Part shown: positions 53,212 to 60,983 of the stretch, in pieces
Position numbering within the stretch: position 1 is the first letter of the stretch
Layout: each line of letters starts with the position of its first letter
Assembly (NCBI GenBank): GCA_942491485.1
Contig: CALOAX010000021.1
Span: 62,001-126,000 of the forward strand
Direction of reading: 5' to 3'
DNA length: 64,000 bases
Source: Desulfoluna sp942491485
GTDB taxonomy: Bacteria; Desulfobacterota; Desulfobacteria; Desulfobacterales; Desulfolunaceae
Notes under the pieces: model-generated
Databases searched by the model: none
The model's input: the letters and a program-made list of their open reading frames with translations, nothing else
What the model was told of the DNA's origin: nothing
Translations under genes and position numbers: made by a program

Positions 53212-53776
53212 GTTCGCGAATGCTCCCGGCTCTCGTCCCTCGAGCCGATCATATTCGCTGACGGGCTTCGACCGTGGTGAGTGACAACGACCTCACCTGT
53301 AACGCCTTCCACAACTGTCAAACGTGCAAAATCGGCTGTGCGGGTGCCTCTTGAAAACATATCAAAAACCGTCTACTTTAGCCTAAGCGATTTCGCCGCC
53401 CTCAGCGTCGGAATTATACCGGAAAAATCAGCTTATAAATTAGCGATCGGGTACCAGCAGCTACCGCACCTGTGATGGACAATGGTTGACGTCACACATC
53501 GCGTGAACGCGGACGCGAAACTCGCCACATAACGCTACCCGTCTCACATTCGCCTTTGGGCTCCGAGGTCTTTTTGCCACCCTTGCCGCCGAAGTTATTC
53601 CGGTAAAAGTCAACCGCTGGTATGGAACCGAAGCACCCATAACTCATGCGCTTGCCACGCACACTGCACACCCTTACATACAACGCGAATGCGGACGCAA
53701 GGCCCGTTGCACCGCAACGAACGTGTCCCATTCGCCACCGGGTTTCGAGGTGCCCCCACCTCGCCGCCGGAGGCAC
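53212..53776. repeat. Repeat island ahead of the antiporter gene
   Basis: 53212-53278 forward module A without box (GCGAATG/CATTCGC, ACGGGC/GACCGT); about 53565-53600 a short module (CACCCTTGCCGCCGAAGTTATTCCGGTAAAAGTCAACC) that matches the right flank of the IS110 element; 53684-53776 reverse A' module ending CACCTCGCCGCCGGAGGC. Nothing coding lies between. Confidence 0.7.
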
Positions 53777-53833
53777 GCTTTTTAACCCGGCTTTAGCCAT
53801 AGACTTCCATCTACTTACCACCAGGACCTCACC

Positions 53834-55060
53834 ATGCACCTATTTAACGCCATTGCCGTTTTAATCACGCTTGCTGCTCTCTTCAGTTTCATCAACTACC
53901 GATTCATCAAGCTTCCCGCCACCATCGGCATCATGATGATTGCCATGCTGATGTCCCTGGGGCTTATTGCCCTGGCGCCATTCGGGCTGGATCCGGGGGT
54001 GACGAAGCTCATCGCCGGCATCGATTTCAACACCACCCTGATGGTGGGGATGCTCTCCTTTCTCCTTTTTGCCGGTGCCCTTCACGTGGAGATGGACGAT
54101 CTGCTGGAGAACAAGGTGGAGATCGCCTTTTTCGCCACGGTGGGGGTGGTGGCGTCCACCTTCATTACCGGAACCCTTGTCTATTATGCCGCAGGCCTGG
54201 TGGGGGTCTCCCTCAAGTACATCCACTGCCTTCTCTTCGGGGCCCTCATCTCCCCCACCGACCCGGTGGCGGTGCTGGGCATCCTGAAGTCAGCCGGCGC
54301 CCCCAAGAGCCTGGAGGTAAAAATCACCGGAGAGTCCCTTTTTAATGATGGCATCGGTGTTGTGGTTTTTCTCACCATCCTGGAGATCGCAACGGGCGAG
54401 GCGGAGCTTTCGGCCGGGCACGTGGCGGCCCTTTTCGCCACAGAGGTCGCCGGCGGGATGATCCTTGGCCTGGTCACCGGCTGGATCGCCTATCTCTTTT
54501 TATCCAAGGTGGACAACTACCAGGTGGAGGTTCTCATCACCCTGGCCCTTGTCACCGGCGGATACGCCCTGGCACTGGCGCTTCACCTCTCCGGCCCCAT
54601 CGCCATCGTCATTGCCGGACTTCTCATCGGAAACCGGGGCAGGGCCTTTGCCATGAGTGACAAGACCCGCGAACACCTGGACACCTTCTGGGAACTTCTC
54701 GATGAAACCTTAAACGCTGTCCTCTTTCTTCTCATCGGCTTTGAAATCCTGATCCTCACCGTCCAGCAAAGCTTTCTCGTCCTTGGCTTCTTCGCCGTCT
54801 TTATCGTGCTTATCGCCCGGTTCTCCTCCCTTGCAGGGGCCCTCGTGCTTCTGAAACCTTTCCGGACCTTCGCCAAGGGCGATCTCTCCATCCTCACCTG
54901 GGGCGGTTTACGGGGCGGCATCTCCGTGGCCTTGGCCCTCTCCCTACCCGCATCCATCCCCGTGCGGGACGGCCTCGTCACCATGACCTACGTGGTGGTC
55001 ATCTTCTCCATCGTCGCCCAGGGCCTCACCATCGGAAAGCTGATAAAAAAGCATCATTAA
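53834..55060 (+). CDS. CPA1 family sodium/proton antiporter (NhaP-like)
   Basis: A 408-residue cation:proton antiporter with about twelve membrane helices. The ion-binding signature is clear: FGALISPTDPVAVLGILK (Thr-Asp, near 140) and GESLFNDGIGVVVFL (Asn-Asp, near 165), then WGGLRGGISVALALSL near 360 with the conserved Arg. It exports Na+ (or K+) in exchange for protons and so helps with salt and pH. It lacks the long cytosolic tail of eukaryotic NHEs. Confidence 0.92.
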   Translation: MHLFNAIAVLITLAALFSFINYRFIKLPATIGIMMIAMLMSLGLIALAPFGLDPGVTKLIAGIDFNTTLMVGMLSFLLFAGALHVEMDDLLENKVEIAFFATVGVVASTFITGTLVYYAAGLVGVSLKYIHCLLFGALISPTDPVAVLGILKSAGAPKSLEVKITGESLFNDGIGVVVFLTILEIATGEAELSAGHVAALFATEVAGGMILGLVTGWIAYLFLSKVDNYQVEVLITLALVTGGYALALALHLSGPIAIVIAGLLIGNRGRAFAMSDKTREHLDTFWELLDETLNAVLFLLIGFEILILTVQQSFLVLGFFAVFIVLIARFSSLAGALVLLKPFRTFAKGDLSILTWGGLRGGISVALALSLPASIPVRDGLVTMTYVVVIFSIVAQGLTIGKLIKKHH

Positions 55061-55074
55061 AGGCTTAAAAGCGT

Positions 55075-55174
55075 GCCTCCGGCGGCAAGGGGCTGAGCCC
55101 CTTGACCCCAGGTTGCGAATGCTCACGCCCCTCGTTCCTCGGGACGATCACATTCGCTGACGGGCTTCGCCCGT
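55075..55174 (+). repeat. Full forward module A after the antiporter gene
   Basis: One of the cleanest copies: box GCCTCCGGCGG 14 bases after the stop codon, hairpin AAGGGGCTGAGCCCCTT, arms GCGAATGC...CATTCGC around CTCGTTCCTCG, and ACGGGC/GCCCGT. Confidence 0.9.
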
Positions 55175-55220
55175 AAGGCGTTCTCACTCACGATTCACTA
55201 CTCACCATTCACCAGACAGA

Positions 55221-55262
55221 AACACCGCAGGCGCTCCAATGGAGCGCCTGCGGTGTTTTTTA
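55221..55262 (+). terminator. Strong rho-independent terminator after the antiporter gene
   Basis: A perfect 17-base stem (55221-55237 with 55241-55257) with loop AAT and T6 in all. It lies 160 bases past the stop codon, beyond the repeat, so the repeat is transcribed. Confidence 0.85.
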
Positions 55263-55601
55263 AAAAAAGCTCTGGCTCACAGCACGATGAAACCCCGCTC
55301 GCGGTCGGACGGGTGGGGCAGGAAGAAATGCTGGTGTCCATTCATCCGGGTCTTCATAATCGCCAGAAAACCAACCCGCATGAATTCGGTTAGGAGAGAT
55401 TTTTGAGCCAGAACATCGGTGGGACCCGGCATGAAAACCGGGCCCTGAAATCAGAGTGAATAACAAAAATTAAAGATATCAAGCTCTCCCCAAGCATACA
55501 TATTCCTCTGGATGGTATCGCTATGCACTCATGGATCCCCGGTCATCCGGTACTTCAAAGGGCGACGAGCTATCTTAAAAATCAAGCAACGCTTAGGATC
55601 T

Positions 55602-55753
55602 CGCATGCCTGACAGCCGGGGAAGACGACATAAGTATAACCACTGGAGCCCCACGGGCGAAGCCCGTCAGCAAATGTGAAGAGCCCGAGGAACGAGGGCT
55701 CAGAGCATTTGCGAACCTGGGGTCAAGGGGCTCAGCCCCTTGCCGCCGAAGGC
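55602..55753 (-). repeat. Reverse module A with long tail
   Basis: AGCCGGGGAAGACG at 55611, then CACGGGC/GCCCGT, GCAAATG/CATTTGC arms and hairpin CAAGGGGCTCAGCCCCTTG, ending CCGCCGAAGGC 13 bases from the next gene's stop. The stretch 55470-55600 shares GGATCCCCGGTC and GACGAGCTATC with the island at 14634-15138. Confidence 0.8.
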
Positions 55754-55766
55754 TGCTTTTCCCGTT

Positions 55767-56534
55767 TTACATGCTCCCCTCTGAATCATTCTGATCGATG
55801 GAAAATTTCCATGCACAGGACCACTCCTGTGGGTGGGGGTCCGGAGGACAGCCGAGGCATTCGGTTTTGATGCGCGGGTCAATGGCCCTGGCAAACATGG
55901 GGTACTCCACCAGCCCTGCGGATTTACACGGGTAATCATCCAGGTTTTTGCGCTGCCTGGCCGCCTGGACCCGGCACTTGTTCATCTGAAAAACAAAGCT
56001 GGTCTCTTCCTCCTCCACAATGGACTGCTCATTGATTCGAGCGTACATGCGAAATCTCAAGGCGGCCTTCAAGCCGTCGAGCCCCGGGTTCTCAGGAAGG
56101 CCGAGAAACCGTTTCACGGCCGAGCCTTCAAAGGGTGAGAAATGTGCCCAGCAGGAGTCGTTGCAGCGTTTCGCATCATTCATGCCGTGGGAAAACTCCA
56201 CCGACTGGAACCATACCCCGTCACCGGCCAGCCAGTTCAGGGAGATGGCCTCTAACAAGGCGTTCATCTTCTCGTCCTCCAAAGAGAGCAGGGCATCAGG
56301 GATCCCCTCGGTCATGCCGAAGCCCAAGGTTTTGGAGAGGCGTTTCAACTGAATGTTCCGGCTGCTCTCCAGAGCCTCCCAAAGAGCTGCATGGGCCTTC
56401 TCCGTCCCCATCTGATGCCGTACTTCCGTAAACCAGAGCACGTGATGCATGATGATACGATGCATCATGTCCATGGCAAGGCGGGCTTTCTCCTCCCGGT
56501 CCAGCCCCTCCAATTCCATTGTGGGTGAATCCAT
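55767..56534 (-). CDS. DUF6125-like cytosolic protein
   Basis: A 255-residue protein. Two Cys-bearing segments stand out: FQMNKCRVQAARQRKNLDDYPCKS and IKTECLGCPPDPHP followed by WSCAWKF. Cys spacing and the CPPD-x-HP motif fit the DUF6125 family as I remember it; such proteins may hold a metal or cofactor. An N-terminal helical half (residues 1-110) precedes. Biochemical role unknown. The start has weak signals; ATG at 56534 is the best candidate. Confidence 0.65.
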   Translation of the reverse strand: MDSPTMELEGLDREEKARLAMDMMHRIIMHHVLWFTEVRHQMGTEKAHAALWEALESSRNIQLKRLSKTLGFGMTEGIPDALLSLEDEKMNALLEAISLNWLAGDGVWFQSVEFSHGMNDAKRCNDSCWAHFSPFEGSAVKRFLGLPENPGLDGLKAALRFRMYARINEQSIVEEEETSFVFQMNKCRVQAARQRKNLDDYPCKSAGLVEYPMFARAIDPRIKTECLGCPPDPHPQEWSCAWKFSIDQNDSEGSM

Positions 56535-56565
56535 TTTTGTGTGCCTTTTATATGATCTTTTTTAA

Positions 56566-56919
56566 GCCTCCGGCGGCAAGGTGTGCCACCTTGAAAGCGG
56601 GTTGCAAATGTTCCCCCCCCCCTCGTTCCTCGGGGTGATCCCATTCGCTGATGGGCGAAGCCTGCTCAACCTTAGCCCTTGAACAAAACCTATCAGAGAT
56701 ACGACTGACACTAATAATATTCAAATGGAATCCGGCAGCTTAGAAGTTTCAGCACCATCCCAACAGCGTTACGAAACTTGTGAAACACTTCGTAACATCA
56801 CCTGCCTTGGTGGCGGGCGCAGCCCGCGGCTAACGCCATTGCGCTTTGCCCCGAGGAACGAGGGGAAAAGCGCGATGGCAACCCGCTTTCGAGGTGGCTC
56901 CACCTCGCCGCCGGAGGCA
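56566..56919. repeat. Mirror-image repeat island
   Basis: 56566-56663 forward module A and 56808-56919 reverse module A face outward in perfect mirror order: box, AAGGTGTGCCACCTT hairpin, palindrome on one side; palindrome (arms GCCATTGCGC/GCGCGATGGC), CGAGGTGGCTCCACCTCG, box on the other. It shows most plainly that the islands have inverted ends. Confidence 0.9.
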
Positions 56920-56989
56920 CGCTTTTGCTCTTGCCTTTCCCTTTCAAAGCATGGGGGCCTCGGATACTTTGACCCGAGGCCCCTTCATG

Positions 56990-58792
56990 CTATTTCCCCC
57001 CGAAGCCTGCGTCATCCATGGCGGTGACGGCGCCATCGCAGGTTTGAATCGCGTCCATTTTGCCCATGGCGGTGGGCAACATGGTGTTGATAAAGAACCG
57101 AGCTGTGGTGACCTGCCCTTTGTAGAAGGCGGCATCTTTCTTTTTCTTTTCCGTCAGGGGTGCGGCCACGGTGGCTCTCCAGAGGAGCATCCACGCCATG
57201 GTCAGGTCTCCGGTCACTTCCAGGAAGGGATGGGAGAAGGCGTAGGCGTCGAGGACCTTGTCGGACATGGCGGACTTGCTGATGGCGGTGGCCACCTCCG
57301 TGTACCGGACAAAGAAGCGGTCCATGGTCTCAGCCAGGGGAGCCAGCTCTTCCACCTCTTTGGCCTTGGCAATGCTGCGATGGATCACTTCCAGGAAGTC
57401 CATGAAGGGCTTGCCCTTTTTCATGCCCAGCTTGCGGCCGAGAAGGTCCATGGACTGGATGCCGTTGGTGCCCTCGTAGATCATGAAGATCCGCGAATCC
57501 CGGAGGAGTTGGGCCACGGGAAACTCCTCTACAAACCCGTACCCGCCGAACACCTGGATGCCATGACTGCAGACTTCAAAGGCCTTGTCCGTGACGTACC
57601 CCTTGATAATGGGGGTCAGCACCTCCAGAAGTTCGTTGGTTGCCTTGCGCTCTTCGGCATCGTCGGTCATGGCGATCTTATCATGGCAGAGCCCGCCGTA
57701 GTAAATGAGGCTTCGCATGCCGTCCACGTAGGACTTCATGATCAAGAGCTGCCGCTTTACGTCAGGGTGATTGATGATGGCAACGGGGGCTGAGCCGGCG
57801 GGATCGGTAAGTCCCTTGGTCTGGACCCTCTCACGGGCGTAGTTCAGGGCGTGGATGTAGGAGGCCGTTGCGTTGGCAAAGCCTTGGAGCCCCACCATCT
57901 GGCGCGCTTCGTTCATCATGACGAACATGGCGGCCATGCCTTTGTTCTCTTCCCCCAACAGGGTTCCGACGCACTCCCCTTTGCTCCCCAGTGTGAGTGA
58001 GCACGTGCAGTTGCCGTGGAGGCCCATCTTCTCTTCGATGCCGGTGCAGACCACGTCGTTGAACTCACCCAGTGTGCCATCTTCATTGATGCGGAACTTG
58101 GGCACAAGAAACAGGGAGATGCCGCGGGTGCCTTCAGGAGCCCCTTCAATGCGGGCGAGCACGGGGTGAATGATATTCTCCACCATGTCGTGCTCACCAC
58201 CGGAGATAAAGATCTTGCTGCCGGAGATGTTGTAGGTGCCGTCCCCGTTCTTTGTGGCAACGGTTGCAAGAGCACCGACGTCTGAGCCTGCTTCAGGCTC
58301 TGTGAGCAGCATGGTTCCGGACCACTCACCGGAGAGCATCTTTTTCAGGCACTGTTTTTTCTGCGTCTCTGTGCCGAAGCCTTCCAGTAGCTTTGCCGCG
58401 CCGTGGGTGAGCATGTTGTAAAGCATAAAGGAGTTGCAGGAGCCGTAGAAGTATTCGTTGGCCGCCATGGACACAGCATGGGGAAGCCCCTGGCCGCCCC
58501 ACTCCGGGTCGTCGCTCATGCCCAGCCACTCCCCTTCGCAATACAGATCGTAAGCGCGCTTAAAGCCTTCGGGCACCGTCACCGAGCCCGCATCGAACAC
58601 ACACCCGTCGTCCCCAACCTTCTGCAGGGGAAGCAACTCCTTAATCCCCAGGTTTCGGGCTTCGCCGATGATCAGGTCAATGGTCTTGCGATTAAATTCG
58701 GCATAGGAACCACCCTTGTACTCGGTGCCAATGTCCAGTTGCTCATGAAGTACGAAGTCGATATCTCTCTTGTCTGCAATCAGTTGAGCCAT
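56990..58792 (-). CDS. Acyl-CoA dehydrogenase
   Basis: A 600-residue acyl-CoA dehydrogenase of the long type with an N-terminal extension and a C-terminal extra helical domain. FAD and substrate segments are visible: LTEPEAGSDVGALATVA, ISGSKIFISGGEHDM, YGGYGFVEEFPVAQLLRDSRIFMIYEGTNGIQ with the catalytic Glu. Electrons go to ETF, whose genes are not in this window. The ATG at 58792 has AAAGGA 8 bases upstream; a frame to 58915 is repeat-derived. Together with the CoA-transferase upstream it suggests fatty acid or butyrate oxidation. Confidence 0.92.
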   Translation of the reverse strand: MAQLIADKRDIDFVLHEQLDIGTEYKGGSYAEFNRKTIDLIIGEARNLGIKELLPLQKVGDDGCVFDAGSVTVPEGFKRAYDLYCEGEWLGMSDDPEWGGQGLPHAVSMAANEYFYGSCNSFMLYNMLTHGAAKLLEGFGTETQKKQCLKKMLSGEWSGTMLLTEPEAGSDVGALATVATKNGDGTYNISGSKIFISGGEHDMVENIIHPVLARIEGAPEGTRGISLFLVPKFRINEDGTLGEFNDVVCTGIEEKMGLHGNCTCSLTLGSKGECVGTLLGEENKGMAAMFVMMNEARQMVGLQGFANATASYIHALNYARERVQTKGLTDPAGSAPVAIINHPDVKRQLLIMKSYVDGMRSLIYYGGLCHDKIAMTDDAEERKATNELLEVLTPIIKGYVTDKAFEVCSHGIQVFGGYGFVEEFPVAQLLRDSRIFMIYEGTNGIQSMDLLGRKLGMKKGKPFMDFLEVIHRSIAKAKEVEELAPLAETMDRFFVRYTEVATAISKSAMSDKVLDAYAFSHPFLEVTGDLTMAWMLLWRATVAAPLTEKKKKDAAFYKGQVTTARFFINTMLPTAMGKMDAIQTCDGAVTAMDDAGFGGK

Positions 58793-58836
58793 GAATCGGT
58801 TCCTTTCATCGTTGTTTAGAGCGGATAAAAAAGCCT

Positions 58837-59203
58837 GCCTCCGGCGGCGAGGTGAGCCACCTCGAAAGCTTATTGCGAATGCACGTTGTCCCTCGTTCCT
58901 CGGGCCAAAGTGCATTCGCGTTCGCTGCGGGCTGCGCCCGCCTCCAATGCTGGAGGCATCTCAAATTGTGTCACAAGCTTCTCGGCGCTGTGGGGGCGGT
59001 GTCATAACGCTAATGGAGCCAGGTTTAATTCCAATGCCTTCAGCGGCAAAGGTCTTAACCAAGACCACCTCAAAAGCCAGTTGCCGCACAACACACTCAG
59101 CACCCAACCACGGGCGCAGCCCGTCAGCGAATGTGATCACCCCGAGGAACGAGGGGTGGGAGCATTCGCGAACCTGGGGTCCAGGGGATCATCCCTTGGT
59201 TAG
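58837..59203. repeat. Repeat island between acyl-CoA dehydrogenase and CoA-transferase genes
   Basis: 58837-58960 forward module A with an extended third part (GCGGGCTGCGCCCGC); 59109-59203 reverse module A whose box has decayed to CCTTGGTTAGGC and reaches into the CoA-transferase stop region. If the two genes are one transcript, this is a 400-base structured spacer. Confidence 0.8.
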
Positions 59204-60570
59204 GCGCAGGCGCCGACCATGTGGAGCACCTCGTCGTTTCGGTTGGCGGCACACCAGATCTTCATGCGTTCGGCCTCCTGGACCAGCTCGTCCCTGAAAT
59301 CGGGGTGGGCGATGCTGATCAGGGCTTCGGCGCGTTCCCAGGTGGATTTGCCTTTCAGGGAGACCATGCCGTATTCGGTGACCACGTTGTGGGTGATAGA
59401 CCGGGGCAGGGTGACGATGGTGCCCGGGTTGAACACCGGCTTGATTCGGGAGATTACGTTCCCTTCCTTGTCCTTGGTTGTGGAAGAGAGGCAGATAAAG
59501 GACTTCCCGCCCTGGGAGTGGTAGGCCCCGTAGGCAAAGTCAAACTGCCCGCCGGTTCCGGTGATGTGCCGGTAACCAGAGGACTCCGAAGAGACCTGGC
59601 CGTAAAGATCCACCTCCAGGGCGTTGTTGATGGAGACCACCCGATCGTTGACCAGGATGTTATGAAGGGAGTTGGTGTAGTCCACCGGGTAGCTTGCGCA
59701 GGCCGGGTTGTTGTCGAGAAATTCGTATAGTTTTTGGCTCCCAAGGGCGAAGGCGTACACCATCTTGCCCTTGTCCAGGCACTTTTGGCTGTTGGTGATC
59801 TTTCCTGCCTCGTACATCTCCAGGTAGGCGTCAGCCAGCATCTCTGTGTGGACCCCGAGGTTCTTTAAGTCAGAGCGGGCAATGAGCTTGCCCACGGCGT
59901 TGGGCATCCCGCCGATCCCCAGCTGAATGCAGGCCCCATCCTTGATCTGCTCGACGATGAGGGTTGCAATTTCCTTGTCCACCTCCGTGACAGGCGCATC
60001 AGGCAGGGTGAGAAGGGCTTTGTTGTCCGATTCCACAATGAAGTCCACCTCGGATATGTGCACCGACTCCTCAGCGCCCCCAAGGCATCGGGGCATGTTC
60101 TCGTTGACCTCCACGATCACCTTCCGGGCGTTCTCAATGATTGCGCGCTGAAAGGAGTTGGCGATACCGAAGTTAAAGTTGCCGAAGGGGTCCATGGGCG
60201 CCACGCGAACCATGCAGACATCGGTACGGATGTTGTTTCGGTAGTGGGAGGGGCCTTCATGATAGACAAAGGGGATAAAGTGGCAGTTGCCTTTATCATG
60301 GCTTTTGCGCTCCCCCCCGCTGAAGTGCCAGCTGTTGTAGATGAACCGGCCACTCTCCGTTTCTCCGTTTGAGACGGCAGCGATGCCGGGAAAGGCCAGG
60401 GCCCTTACCTTGACATCCCACAGCTCGATCTGGCGTTTTGCCAGGGCCGCGTCCAGGGTCTCCGGGGCGCAACAAAAAGCCCCGTAATCAACCCAGTCAC
60501 CCGGCTTGACGACGGCAACCGCATCTGTTGCTGAAACGAGTTTGTTCTTATAATCACTGCTGAAACCCAT
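59200..60570 (-). CDS. Acetyl-CoA hydrolase/transferase family CoA-transferase
   Basis: A 456-residue family I CoA-transferase of the butyryl-CoA:acetate / 4-hydroxybutyrate type. GIGGMPNAVG and GVHTEML (with the probable catalytic Glu) are near residues 215-245, and the signature ITGTGGQFDFAYGA with SQGGKSF is near 340. It swaps CoA between acetate and an acyl group, activating fatty acids without ATP. GGAGG lies 4 bases before the ATG at 60570; a frame to 60672 is too long. A sigma-54 promoter lies about 210 bases upstream and the probable activator gene follows upstream of that. Confidence 0.9.
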   Translation of the reverse strand: MGFSSDYKNKLVSATDAVAVVKPGDWVDYGAFCCAPETLDAALAKRQIELWDVKVRALAFPGIAAVSNGETESGRFIYNSWHFSGGERKSHDKGNCHFIPFVYHEGPSHYRNNIRTDVCMVRVAPMDPFGNFNFGIANSFQRAIIENARKVIVEVNENMPRCLGGAEESVHISEVDFIVESDNKALLTLPDAPVTEVDKEIATLIVEQIKDGACIQLGIGGMPNAVGKLIARSDLKNLGVHTEMLADAYLEMYEAGKITNSQKCLDKGKMVYAFALGSQKLYEFLDNNPACASYPVDYTNSLHNILVNDRVVSINNALEVDLYGQVSSESSGYRHITGTGGQFDFAYGAYHSQGGKSFICLSSTTKDKEGNVISRIKPVFNPGTIVTLPRSITHNVVTEYGMVSLKGKSTWERAEALISIAHPDFRDELVQEAERMKIWCAANRNDEVLHMVGACA

Positions 60571-60779
60571 AACCCCTCCATAGTGAGATGATGATTCATG
60601 CTGGGGTGCCTGCGGGCATCCCCCGGCAGGGAATGTGGGAGACCCTGCGCTCTTGGGGGGATACTGCCGCACGGCATTGGCCCCATGGTCTTGCGGGCCC
60701 GTGAACCCGGGCGTGCACCCGGTGACGATTCATGCCAACTGTTACCCGGCGCATACGCCGTTTCATTGCATAATCATGG

Positions 60780-60794
60780 GCAACAACTGTGCCA
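60780..60794 (-). promoter_or_regulatory. Sigma-54 (-24/-12) promoter for the CoA-transferase gene
   Basis: On the minus strand: TGGCAC, five bases, TTGCC. Both elements and the 5-base gap match the RpoN consensus. Transcription would begin near 60768, about 200 bases ahead of the start codon. The sigma-54 activator gene lies immediately upstream. Confidence 0.72.
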
Positions 60795-60873
60795 CCCATC
60801 TCAACAAGATGTCATCAGGCTGAATTCTCAGGTAAAACAAGGGAGGAAAGGTCGTTGATGAGTGAAGACAAAA

Positions 60874-60916
60874 AAGGGGAGGCTGTGTGGCTATTTCGCC
60901 ACATCAGCCTCCCCTT
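60874..60916 (-). terminator. Terminator of the sigma-54 activator gene
   Basis: Stem of about 17 bases (60874-60891 with 60898-60916, one bulge) with loop, followed on the minus strand by TTTTTTGTC. It lies 68 bases after the activator's stop and separates it from the sigma-54 promoter. Confidence 0.8.
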
Positions 60917-60983
60917 CCACTGACGTTAAACCCTAATTACGAGGCGTTGAACCACTTCGTGGCGATATCGCCACACTTGGTAA

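Noticed and set aside
60850..60925. A structured regulatory RNA near the activator gene
   Set aside because: The long hairpin is followed by a T-run on the minus strand and is explained as the activator's terminator.
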